Source: RHKX01 sp046330415
Lineage (GTDB): Bacteria; Actinomycetota; Thermoleophilia; Solirubrobacterales; 70-9
Assembly (NCBI GenBank): GCA_046330415.1
Contig: JAXLSW010000018.1
Span: 1-64,000, forward strand
Direction of reading: 5' to 3'
Length of the DNA stretch: 64,000 nt
Shown: positions 24,475 through 33,171 of the stretch, in pieces
Numbering within the stretch: the first letter of the stretch is position 1
How the letters are laid out: the number at the start of each line of letters is the position of its first letter
The notes under the pieces: generated by a model
Told to the model about the DNA's origin: nothing
The model's input: the letters and a program-made list of their open reading frames with translations, nothing else
Databases searched by the model: none
Translations under genes and position numbers: made by a program

Positions 24475-26631
24475 CTACCAGTGGACGCCGCGCATCAGGT
24501 ACGCGAACGCGAGCTGCTGGCGGTTGGCCTGCTCGTCGGTCGACGTGCCGCGCGTGGCGGTCTTCGGTGCGGAGCCGTCGCCGGGTTTCGACTTCCCGCG
24601 CCCCTCCTTGGCCGCGGTCGAATCCGGGAACAGGTGGTAAGCGCTGTTGAGGATGTAGTCGATCGACTTCGGGTTGATCGCGTAGAGGACCTGCCCGAGC
24701 GTCCCCATCGGGGTCGCGATCCGCTTCGGCTTGTAGACGATCGCCTCGCAGAGCATGTCGGCGGCCTCGTCGGGGGTGATCGTCGGGAAGCGGTCGTACA
24801 TCTTCGTCGGCGCGATCATCGGCGTCCGCACGAGCGGCATGTGGATGGTCGTGATGTGGACGTTGTCGTCGATGATCTCGGAGGCGATGCAACGCGAGAA
24901 CGCGTCGAGGGCTGACTTCGACGCGACGTAGGCGGAGAAGCGCGGCATGTTCGTCTGCACGCCGATCGAGCTGACGTTGATGATCTGGCCGCTGCGTCGG
25001 GCGCGCATCGTCGGCAGCAGGCGCAGGATCGTGCGCACCGGGCCGAAGTAGTTGAGTTGCATCGTCCGCTCGAAGTCGTGGAAGCGGTCGTAGGAGAGCG
25101 CGATCGAGCGCCTGATCGAGCGCCCGGCGTTGTTGATCAGGACGTCGACGTGGCCGTGTTGCTCGAGCACCTCCTCCGCCATCCGGTCGATGTCGTCGAT
25201 GTCGGAGAGGTCGCAGCGGTGGATGTGCGCCACGCCACCGCGGTCGAGGATCTGCTGGCGCGTCTCCTCGAGCTTCTCCGGCGTGCGGGCGACGAGCAGG
25301 ACGATTCCCCCCGCGTCGGCGATCTTCAGCGCCGCCGACTTGCCGATCCCCGAGGAGGCACCGGTGACCATGACGACGCTCCCGCGCACCGACTTCTCCA
25401 GCGATGCGGTCCCCTGCAGCTTCTTGCCGACCCTGACGACCTCGTCGGGGATCTGCTGCTCGATGATCTGGGCGATCCCGCCGAAGAACCCGGCGCGGCC
25501 GCGAGCGGCGCCGACGAGGGTGCGGTCGCGGAACAGGTCGGGGTCGAGGTGGCGCGCCCAGTAGTCCCAGAGCTTGCCCGCGTAGGCCTCCAACGGCGGC
25601 ACCGAGATGTCGGTTCCGCGCAGGGCGGCCTCGGTCCCGCTGGAGTCGAAGTGGGTCGGGTAGTTGAGGTAGACGAGAACCGAGCGCGGGATACCGAAGT
25701 CGGCGAGGACCTTGTCGGTGAAGCCCTCGGCGAGCGGCGTGTTCTGGACGCCGAATGAGACCAGCGGCGTCAGCGCCTCGGTGACGGCGGCCGGCAAGCG
25801 CATGGACGACAGCGGCGCGTCGGCGGCGCGGGCGAAGATGTCGATGACCTCCCCAGCGCTGTGCGGGCGCGGGTCGGTGAGGCTGAAGGCACGGCCGTCG
25901 AGCCCCTCCTTGTGGGCGATGTGGTCCATTGCCCGGGCGACGAAATCGACGGGGACGATGTTGATCTCACGTCCTTCGACCCCGGGAACCGGCACCCACT
26001 GCGGGACGATCGAGCGGATCCGCCTGATCAGCTTGAAGAAGTAGTAGGGACCGTCGACCTTGTCCATCTCGCCGGTCTCGGAGTGCCCGACGACGATCCC
26101 GGGCCGGTAGACGCGCCACGGCCGCGAGCACTCCTCGCGCACCACGCCCTCGGACTCGTGCTTGGTCTGGAAGTAGGGGTGGTTGTCGACGTCGGTGGCC
26201 TCCTCGAACATGTCCTCGCGCCAGGTGCCCTTGTAGAGCCCGGCGGCGGCGATCGAGCTGACCATGTGGACGCGTCCGGCCTCGACGGCCTCGGCGAGCT
26301 GAACCATGTGGCGCGTGCCCTCGACGTTGGCGACGCGCTGGGACTCCGCGTCGGCCTTCATGTCGTAGATCGCGGCGAGGTGGAAGAGGTGGTCGACGTT
26401 CCCCCTGAGCATCTCGACGTCCTCGTCGGAGAGGCCGAGACGCGGCTGGGAGAGATCGCCGACGACCCCGACGACGCGGTCCTCGCTCACCCCCCAGCGG
26501 TTGCGGAGCTCCTCCAGCCGGCCCTTCGAGCCCTCGCGAACGAGCACGTAGACCGTGCCGTTGCGCTCGAGCAGCAGCTCGACGAGGTTGCGGCCGATGA
26601 ACCCGGTCGCGCCGGTGACGAAGTAGCTCAA
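24475..26631 (-). CDS. two-domain SDR protein resembling fatty acyl-CoA reductase
   Basis: About 718 residues from TTG at 26631, preceded by GGAGGAGGAGGG. N-terminal extended-SDR half: YFVTGATGFIGRNLVELLL, FHLAAIYDM, MVSSIAAAGLYKGTW and YFQTKHESE (YxxxK). C-terminal classical-SDR half: MVTGASSGIGKSAALKIAD, LINNAGRSIRR, INVSSIG and AYVASKSALDAF (Ser and YxxxK). The same fusion order is found in mycobacterial AcrA1 (Rv3391), which reduces fatty acyl-CoA; I infer a lipid reductase of that kind. The upstream frame to 27015 is a shadow of the hydrolase gene, which lies just upstream on the same strand. Confidence 0.85.
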   Translation of the reverse strand: MSYFVTGATGFIGRNLVELLLERNGTVYVLVREGSKGRLEELRNRWGVSEDRVVGVVGDLSQPRLGLSDEDVEMLRGNVDHLFHLAAIYDMKADAESQRVANVEGTRHMVQLAEAVEAGRVHMVSSIAAAGLYKGTWREDMFEEATDVDNHPYFQTKHESEGVVREECSRPWRVYRPGIVVGHSETGEMDKVDGPYYFFKLIRRIRSIVPQWVPVPGVEGREINIVPVDFVARAMDHIAHKEGLDGRAFSLTDPRPHSAGEVIDIFARAADAPLSSMRLPAAVTEALTPLVSFGVQNTPLAEGFTDKVLADFGIPRSVLVYLNYPTHFDSSGTEAALRGTDISVPPLEAYAGKLWDYWARHLDPDLFRDRTLVGAARGRAGFFGGIAQIIEQQIPDEVVRVGKKLQGTASLEKSVRGSVVMVTGASSGIGKSAALKIADAGGIVLLVARTPEKLEETRQQILDRGGVAHIHRCDLSDIDDIDRMAEEVLEQHGHVDVLINNAGRSIRRSIALSYDRFHDFERTMQLNYFGPVRTILRLLPTMRARRSGQIINVSSIGVQTNMPRFSAYVASKSALDAFSRCIASEIIDDNVHITTIHMPLVRTPMIAPTKMYDRFPTITPDEAADMLCEAIVYKPKRIATPMGTLGQVLYAINPKSIDYILNSAYHLFPDSTAAKEGRGKSKPGDGSAPKTATRGTSTDEQANRQQLAFAYLMRGVHW

Positions 26632-26692
26632 GTTCCCTCCTCCTCCGAAGTCCGAGTGCGGACCATAGAGGGTGGTGTCGGTGAGCGGGGGC

Positions 26693-27475
26693 TCAATTCG
26701 CCGAAGCGCCGAGGAACCCAAGCACGAGCGAGTCGAACTCGTCGGCCCGCTCCAGGCTCGGGAGGTGGGCGGCACCGGCGATCGTGGCGTGCTCGGCGCC
26801 GGGGATGTCCGCGGCGAAGCGTCCGGCGCTCTCGACCATCTCCGGCACGTCGAGCTCACCGACGAGGGCGAGCGTCGGCACCGCGATCTCGCCGAGCCGC
26901 TCGCCGGGGGCGTCGACGAGCGCCCCGCCCTCGACATCGGGCTCGGCGAGCTGCATGACGAGCGCGTCGCGCTGCATGTCCCCGACGAAGGCGCGCATCG
27001 CCGGGTCGACCTCATCGTGAGAGCGGGTCGGGCCGTCGACCCAGACGCGCAGGTTGAGCTCGATGAGCGCGTCGACGTCCCCCGCAGCCGCGAGCTCGCC
27101 CTCGCGGCTGTCGTAGCGCTCCATCTCCTCGCTCCACTCCTGATTCGGGTGGCCGCTGCCGACCAGCACGAGCCCGGCGACCAGGTCGGGACGGGCGAGC
27201 GTCACGTCGAGCGCGATCTCCCCGCCCATCGACGCGCCGACCAGGACCGTGGGCGCAAGGCCCCCGGCCTCGATCAGCTCGACGACGGACGCGCCGTCGG
27301 CGTAAGCGACGGTCGGCATCGGTGTCCGGCCGAACCCCGGCAGGTCGCAGCGCACGACCCGGCCGGCGGGCGCCAGGGTGCGCATCTGCCGCTCCCACAT
27401 CTGCGCGTCGCAGATCCCGGCATGCAGCAGCAGGATCCCCCGACCCTCACCCGCGGAGTCGTGCCAGAGCTCCAT
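26693..27475 (-). CDS. alpha/beta-fold hydrolase
   Basis: 260 residues from ATG at 27475; GTG or TTG codons a few residues upstream are alternatives. Motifs: GILLLHAGICDAQMW (oxyanion region), VGASMGGEIALD (Ser nucleophile in GxSxG), LALVGELDVPEM (acid), GAAHLPSLERADEF (His). The frame continues far upstream but loses all similarity. It precedes the fused SDR gene with a 61-bp gap and may be cotranscribed. Substrate unknown. Confidence 0.85.
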   Translation of the reverse strand: MELWHDSAGEGRGILLLHAGICDAQMWERQMRTLAPAGRVVRCDLPGFGRTPMPTVAYADGASVVELIEAGGLAPTVLVGASMGGEIALDVTLARPDLVAGLVLVGSGHPNQEWSEEMERYDSREGELAAAGDVDALIELNLRVWVDGPTRSHDEVDPAMRAFVGDMQRDALVMQLAEPDVEGGALVDAPGERLGEIAVPTLALVGELDVPEMVESAGRFAADIPGAEHATIAGAAHLPSLERADEFDSLVLGFLGASAN

Positions 27476-27540
27476 CGGCACCAACGCTACCCGTCGCCAC
27501 CGGGACCCCCCACCTAATGTCGGTGCCAATCGTGCCGGAC

Positions 27541-27960
27541 GTGTCACCCGGAACGGGGAATAGGCCTGTTTCCCGGTGACAGGTCCAGGGCCCATCCGCC
27601 ACGGCTCACGCCAGGGCGATGGGCAGCGAGGGGAGCATGGGAGATCGCGGTGGGGCCCGTCGCGGTGACTTCCCAGCTCCCTTCGCTGCCGATCGTGAGA
27701 TGGACGCAGGGCGATGGCCCCGCGCGCCCACCCCGAGCGGCACCGCAATCCGTTTCCGGACACGTCCGGGTCGGTCGGCCGACCTGTCACCCGGGAATAT
27801 CCGTTTCCGAGTGACTCCACGACTGATCCGCCACGGCCGGCGCCGCGGTTGCGGTCCGTCCCGGCGATGGCCGTGGCATTGCCCCATCCTCGCTGCCGAT
27901 CGTGGGGATGCCAGGTGGTTCCCGCGTCGCATAACCGCCGACGTTGGGCGCACATCAGAC
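27541..27960. repeat. degenerate tandem repeat in a 610-bp non-coding region
   Basis: No gene is supported between 27476 and 28084. Short blocks recur in the same order about 205-240 bp apart: TGTCACCCGG (27542 and 27785), ATCCGCCACGG (27594 and 27826) and TCGCTGCCGATCGTG (27683 and 27890). Each TGTCACCCGG is followed 20-30 bp later by an inverted partner (GTTTCC...GGTGAC). The region is therefore two diverged copies of a unit of about 200 bp, possibly an old intergenic repeat or a structured RNA. Confidence 0.5.
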
Positions 27961-28084
27961 GTGGTCGCGCCCCGGCCCCCGCACCGAATCGCAATCGCAC
28001 GTCTGTGGGAGCCGAGCATCCGGGGTGACGCTGGCAAGAGGCTGGCGCCGCTTGAACCAACGCGGGCGGGGAATACTGAGCGCG

Positions 28085-29487
28085 ATGGGCACCGCGATCG
28101 TCTGGTTCCGCCGCGACCTGCGGATGAGCGACAACCCGCGCTGGCCGCGGCCGCCGAGGCTGACCGGATCGTCCCGGTCTTCTGCTTCGAGGAGGGCCTC
28201 TACGGGGGACGCCACAGGTCGGCGAACCGGAACGCCTACCTGCGCGCCTCCCTCCGGGAGCTCGACGCGAACCTGCGCGACGCCGGCTCGAAGCTGCACT
28301 ACCGCTCGGGCGATCCCGCCGTGCAGATCAAGCGCCTCGCCGCCGAATGCGGGGCCGACGTCGTCCATGTCAACCGCGACCACACCGCTCACGCCCGCGC
28401 GCGCGACCGGCGCGTGCAGGAGGCGCTTGGCCGCGACGCCGTCGAGCTGACCGGCCACGCCGGGGTCTCCTGCGCCGAGATCGCGACGATCGAGACCGGC
28501 TCGGGCGCCCCCTACCGGGTCTTCACGCCCTTCTCGAAGGCCTGGATGGCGGCCGATCGGCGCGAGATCGCGACGAAGCCGCGCAAGCTGCGATCCCCGT
28601 CCGGCATCGAGGTCGGCAAGCTCCTGTCGGAGGACCGGCTCGGGATCACCGCCGAGGCGAAGCGGATCGCCGAGGCCGCCGGCGTGGGCGAGGAGGCCGG
28701 GCGCAAGCTCATGCGACGAGCCGCCGAGCGCGCCGCCGACTACGAGAGGATCCGCGACCTCCCGGGCCTGGACGAGACGACGCGCCTCTCCCCTCCCCTC
28801 CACTTCGGGACGGTCTCCGCCCGCGAGGTCGAGACGCTGCTCGTCCCGCAGCGCTCGAACGGCGCGAAGGCGCTGCGCCGCCAGATCTGCTGGCGCGACT
28901 TCTGGCTCAACGTGATCCGCAACTTCCCGGCGAACCGGACCGAGGAGTACGACGAGCGCTTCCGCGGGATGCGCTGGAACGACGACCGCAACTCGCTGAC
29001 CGCGTGGAAGCGGGGCGAGACCGGCGTCCCCTACGTAGACGCGGGGATGCGACAGCTCCTCACCGAGGGTTGGATGCACAACCGGGTGCGGATGGCCGTC
29101 GCCTCCTACCTGACCAAGAACCTCCTGATCGACTGGCGCGAGGGCGAGGCGCACTTCATGGCTCACCTGCTCGACGGGGACGAATCCCAGAACAACGGCA
29201 ACTGGCAGTGGGCGGCTTCCGTCGGCGCCGATCCCCAGCCCTACTTCCGCGTCTTCAACCCCGTCAAGCAGCAGCAGAAGTTCGATCCCGATGGCACCTA
29301 TGTACGGCGATGGGTACCCGAGCTGGAGCGCGTTCCCGACAAGTACCTGGCCGAGCCCTGGGAGGCCCCCGCGGAGGTCCAGGAGGAGGCCGGGTGCCTG
29401 ATCGGCAGCGACTACCCGGAGCCGCTGGTGGACCTCAAGCACTCCCGCGAGGAGGCCATCGCGCGGTTCGGGGACCAGCGCGGGTGA
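28085..29487 (+). pseudogene. phr: deoxyribodipyrimidine photolyase, single frameshift near codon 18
   Basis: Begins MGTAIVWFRRDLRMSDNP, the standard photolyase N-terminus, at ATG 28085. After 28137-28140 the protein continues in the next frame as LAAAAEADRIVPVFCFEEGLYGG. Adding one G (CCGCGCTGG to CCGGCGCTGG) restores a full-length enzyme of about 467 residues. The rest is intact: the FAD-binding C-terminal domain with WRDFWLNVIRNFP, DAGMRQLLTEGWMHNRVRMAVAS and DGDESQNNGNWQW. The gene repairs UV pyrimidine dimers using light. Either a recent mutation or a base missing from the assembly; the long upstream open frame to 27619 is not coding. Confidence 0.8.
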
Positions 29488-29490
29488 ACG

Positions 29491-30517
29491 TCAGCGGAAG
29501 ACGGCCTGGACGCGACTGAAGTCGCCGGCTTCCAGGTCGGCTGCCGGAGCCAGAACATAGAGGCGGGTCTCGTTGTCTCTGAAATGCCGGGCGGTCGCGG
29601 GATCGCGGGTCAGCTGAAGCAGCAGCCGCCAACGCTTCGCACCCTCCTCGTGGCGGTGCCAGTCGGGATGGCTTCGCGGCGATTGCTTGAGCCCGTGCAC
29701 ACCCGCAGCCTGCATCTCGCAGAGAAGCGGCGATTGCCGGACCGTTCGTCGGGAAAGCCGAGGAGCCGATGCCCCCAATCGGACGCCGCGCTCCCGGTCG
29801 AACGTGGTCACACCTGCTGCGCCTCCGCCAGCCACCCGCTGCTTCCTCCCACGCCTCTCGCTCCCCTTCGCTCAACCCGAGATCGTGGACGGGACCGCGA
29901 CCACGCGCGAGGAAGCTGAAGCTCGCGGCTCATGCCCAGCGGTGCGTTCCGTTGTTTCATGTTCGTCGGCATCCGCCGCTTCACCGTCCGAGGGCAGCAG
30001 CAGCACGCCGGTACGAGGTGCCCGTCCCTCCGCTCCGCTGCCGTCACGAGAGACGAAGACGATCGAGCCGTCCGCGTTCCATCGACACCCCTTGGAAGCT
30101 CGAGCCGGGCGAGGGAATGGCATCGGCTCTTCGCCCAGTTGCGGCCAGGGCGCGCCCCCGAGAAACGGCTCACCGCCGAGCCACGAAGATGCGCGCAGGC
30201 CGGGCGTCACCGTGGCCCTGACGCTCGTTCGCGCCAGGGCGCGAACCACTTCGAGGCGAGACTCCAGGGCTCCCCCGCGGCGCGGCAAGAAGCTCATCGA
30301 TGTTCACCGTGCGCGAGGTCGGCCCCGCCAGAACGATGTCGGGCAGCGTCGGGGATATCGGGTGCGAGACCGGGCGCTTCGCCGGCGCCGGCGGGGGTTG
30401 ATCTGCCTGGAGGAGATCGGTCACCGTGCTGGCGCGCCGCGTCACCTGTGCGACGCCGCGCGCCGCTTCGCGTATCCCCTGGCGCAACACCGCCCGCCTG
30501 TTCAAGGGATCACTCAC
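29491..30517 (-). pseudogene. decayed YwqG/DUF1963-family gene
   Basis: No single frame spans this kilobase, but pieces in all three minus-strand frames fall in the order expected for a YwqG-like protein. The start is MSDPLNRRAVLRQGIREAARGVAQ (30517). Then come SSWLGGEPFLGG, EPMPF, LARLELPRG, WNADGSIVFVSRDG, HRLLGFPDERSG, SPLLCEMQAAGVHG, and the family C-terminus WRLLLQL...TRLYVLAPAADLEAGDFSRVQAVF. At least four frame changes are needed. The family is of unknown function. Convergent with the photolyase and divergent from the first gene of the catabolic island. Confidence 0.65.
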
Positions 30518-30547
30518 TCCTCGGGAATCTAACTAAGATCTCAGTTG

Positions 30548-31753
30548 ATGGAAGCCGGAGCCCAGGATCCACCAGCCAGGATCTCGGCCGCGGAGTTCGC
30601 AGATCGTCGCCACCGCGTCGCCACCGCGGCTGCGGAGCGGGGTCTTGATGCGATCGTCGTGATCGGTCGCAGCAGCGAGACCCTCGACAACATGGGGAAC
30701 GTCCACTGGCTCACCCGTCACTACCACGTCCCTCCGCTCATCACGCCAACGGGTCCGTGGCGTTCGTACGGTCAAGACGCCGTGGTGATCACAGCGGACG
30801 GTCGCTCTGCGCTGATCGCAGTGGGCACCACCGAGACACCGATGATCGAGGACCTCCGCACCGGCATGGACGTCGACGCGCTGCTCGTGGAGACACTGCG
30901 CGAGTTCGGACTGACGAAGGGGCCGGTTGGCCTGGCCGGCAGCGACGTCCTCCCTTGGAATCTCAGCCGCACCCTCGAGCGCGAGCTTCCCGCGCTGACC
31001 TTCGAACCTTGCGATCTCCTGCTCGCACAGCTCCGTCTCACTCTCTCGGACGCCGAATGCGAGCTCGTGCGCCACGCGGCGAAGGTCGGGTGCGAGATCC
31101 TGTCCGCCGGCCTGGGTGCGGTGGAGATCGGGGCGACAGACGGCGATGTGGTTGCGGCCGGGTGGCAGGTCGCGGCGCGAAAGCCTCGCACCCGACACTG
31201 GGACTTCATCATCGGCTCCGGAAGCCGGGTCATGGACTACGCCGGCGGATCGCTGCCCTCATGGGATCCCACCACTCCCTACGAAGCGGGCGACATGGTT
31301 CATCCCGACTGCTTCGGCTACGTCGACGGCACCATCTACGACGTTCAGCGCACCGTGGTCGCCGGTGGCAGGCCGAGCGCGGAGCAGGCCGACCTCATCG
31401 AGGGGTGCACCGCGATGGTCCGCCATCTCGGTGAGGCTCTCTACGACGGCATCACCTGCCGGGAGGTGCACTCGATCGGCACCGCCTACATCGACCGGCA
31501 CGCGCCCGAGGACTTCGTCAACGGTTGGGGGAACTACGGACACTTCGGCCACGGGTTCACGTCCGGCTTCGACTGGCCCTTCCTGGGCCCCGACGTTCCC
31601 GACGCCGACCTTCCCCTACGGGCCCCATTCGCGGTGACGATCGAGCTCTGGTGGGGGCGCGAGAATCTCGAGGGCGCGGCGCTGGTCGAAGACGAGTTCC
31701 TGGTGCTGGCCGACGCGGTCGAGAACCTCACGGGCCCCCACCTGCCGGTCTAG
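30548..31753 (+). CDS. M24-family peptidase (creatinase/Xaa-Pro aminopeptidase type)
   Basis: 401 residues from ATG at 30548 (TTG at 30545 also possible). N-terminal creatinase-like domain (about 1-170) and C-terminal pita-bread M24 domain. Probable metal ligands: Asp in MVHPDCFGYVDG and TIYDVQRT, His in GHFGHGF, Glu in VTIELWWG and VEDEFLVL. Members hydrolyse Xaa-Pro peptides or related C-N bonds (creatine, ectoine). TAAGAT at 30534-30539 could be the -10 box. First plus-strand gene at the left end of the catabolic island, convergent by 4 bp with the PLP decarboxylase-like gene. Confidence 0.85.
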   Translation: MEAGAQDPPARISAAEFADRRHRVATAAAERGLDAIVVIGRSSETLDNMGNVHWLTRHYHVPPLITPTGPWRSYGQDAVVITADGRSALIAVGTTETPMIEDLRTGMDVDALLVETLREFGLTKGPVGLAGSDVLPWNLSRTLERELPALTFEPCDLLLAQLRLTLSDAECELVRHAAKVGCEILSAGLGAVEIGATDGDVVAAGWQVAARKPRTRHWDFIIGSGSRVMDYAGGSLPSWDPTTPYEAGDMVHPDCFGYVDGTIYDVQRTVVAGGRPSAEQADLIEGCTAMVRHLGEALYDGITCREVHSIGTAYIDRHAPEDFVNGWGNYGHFGHGFTSGFDWPFLGPDVPDADLPLRAPFAVTIELWWGRENLEGAALVEDEFLVLADAVENLTGPHLPV

Positions 31754-33171
31754 CCAGAACCGCCGCCCAGGTCTGGGATGAGGTCGCGCGCGGCCACGTC
31801 GTCGAGGGTCTCCCGGCGACGGACGAGGACCGGCTCCCCGCTGGAGATCATCACCGAGGCCGGGCGAGGGAAGCTGTTCATCTGGGTACCCGTCGTGTCG
31901 CAGTAGGCGCCGTGACCGAGGAGGCAAAGCCGATCGCCCACCTCGACGGGGCCGAGCTCGATGGCCTCCGCCAGCGCGTCGTACACGCAGGTCTGTCCGA
32001 CGACGTCGGCGAGCCCGCCGCCGCGAACACCCTCCGTGGAAACCCGGTTGGCGACCACCACCTCCGACGCCACCCTCATGGTTCCCTTGCTGGTGAACAT
32101 CTGCATCGATCCGTCGACGGTGACGAAGTCACGAGCCTTCGGGCCGTGCTTCCGCTTCACCTCCGCGACGGTGGTGAGGAAGAGCGCCGCGTCGGCCACC
32201 TGGTACCCGCCGGTCTCGAACATCAGCCGCGGGTTGCGTTCCCTCGGAAGCTCCTCCTCGATCGTGCTGACGATCGCCTCGACGTAGTCATCGATCGCCG
32301 GCAGAGGATGGAAACCGCCGTCCTCGCCGTCACCGGGGGAGGCCAGGTAGACCGACTCGCCGCCGCGGAAGCCGCCTCCCAGGTCGAAGCGCTCGCAGAC
32401 GACGTCGAGCTCTCGCATGATGGTCTTCGCCAAGTCGCAGATCTCCCGGGTGCACTCGCGATGGTGCATCACCTCGCGCTCGGGCGTGTAGTCCCCCATG
32501 TAGCCGGAGAAGCCGACGTGGTGGTGGAGTCCGACGAAGTGAAGGTTCGGCGCCGCCACGACCGCCGCCACCGTGCTCATCGCATCGCCGCTGGAGACGT
32601 TGTTGCCGAACTTCCCTTCGCCAACGGTGAGGGTCGACTCGAAGCTCGGATCCTCGGCGAGGAGGCGGTCGTAGCTGAGCTGAATCCGGACCGCGCAGTC
32701 GACGACCACTCCGCGCTCGGCGGCGATCGCGTCGAGCCGCTCGGCCTCCATTTCCGAGTCGATGTTGACCTGGAGCACCCCCTCGTCCGCGCAGGCGCGC
32801 AACGTCCCGTCGCTCTTGCCGTTGCCATTGACGACGATGTCTCCACCCGGTACCCCGGCGCGGCGGGCGAGCGCGATCTCGTGCTCGCTCGAGCAGTCGA
32901 TCCTGGCGCCGGCGCCGTTGAGCACCCGGACAACCGCAAGAGTGCTGTTCGCCTTCATCGAGTAGGCGACTTCGGTATCGGGCCCACGGCGGCGGAACGC
33001 CGCCCGAAACCGGGCGAAGTTGGCCTCGAGTCGCTCCCGCGAGATCACCCAAAGCGGGGTGCCGTACCGCGCGGCAAGGTCCGGGAGCCTGCAGCCGTCG
33101 GCGGTCAACGTCCCGTCTTCGATTGCGAGCCAGCCGGGCCAGCCATCGCGCCGCGTCGCCTGCATCGTCAT
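31750..33171 (-). CDS. fold-III PLP decarboxylase (diaminopimelate/ornithine decarboxylase family)
   Basis: 473 residues. Alanine-racemase-type barrel with the PLP lysine in VAYSMKANSTLAVVR, then GARIDCSSEHEIALARRAGV, VGLHHHVGFSGY, FDLGGGFRGG and the C-terminal VGQTCVYDAL with GHGAYCDTTGTQMNSF. The GxxC...D and GAYC segments correspond to the substrate loop of diaminopimelate decarboxylase, an enzyme that acts on a D-stereocentre. Not near lysA or biosynthetic genes; its ATG overlaps the stop of the D-threonine-aldolase-like gene (ATGA). This points to a degradative role in this operon. The frame upstream of 33171 overlaps that gene and is not used. Confidence 0.82.
   Translation of the reverse strand: MTMQATRRDGWPGWLAIEDGTLTADGCRLPDLAARYGTPLWVISRERLEANFARFRAAFRRRGPDTEVAYSMKANSTLAVVRVLNGAGARIDCSSEHEIALARRAGVPGGDIVVNGNGKSDGTLRACADEGVLQVNIDSEMEAERLDAIAAERGVVVDCAVRIQLSYDRLLAEDPSFESTLTVGEGKFGNNVSSGDAMSTVAAVVAAPNLHFVGLHHHVGFSGYMGDYTPEREVMHHRECTREICDLAKTIMRELDVVCERFDLGGGFRGGESVYLASPGDGEDGGFHPLPAIDDYVEAIVSTIEEELPRERNPRLMFETGGYQVADAALFLTTVAEVKRKHGPKARDFVTVDGSMQMFTSKGTMRVASEVVVANRVSTEGVRGGGLADVVGQTCVYDALAEAIELGPVEVGDRLCLLGHGAYCDTTGTQMNSFPRPASVMISSGEPVLVRRRETLDDVAARDLIPDLGGGSG

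Noticed and set aside
27619..28140. N-terminal extension of the photolyase frame
   Set aside because: The true N-terminus (VWFRRDLR) is in another frame at 28085; the extension crosses the repeat region and has no family similarity.
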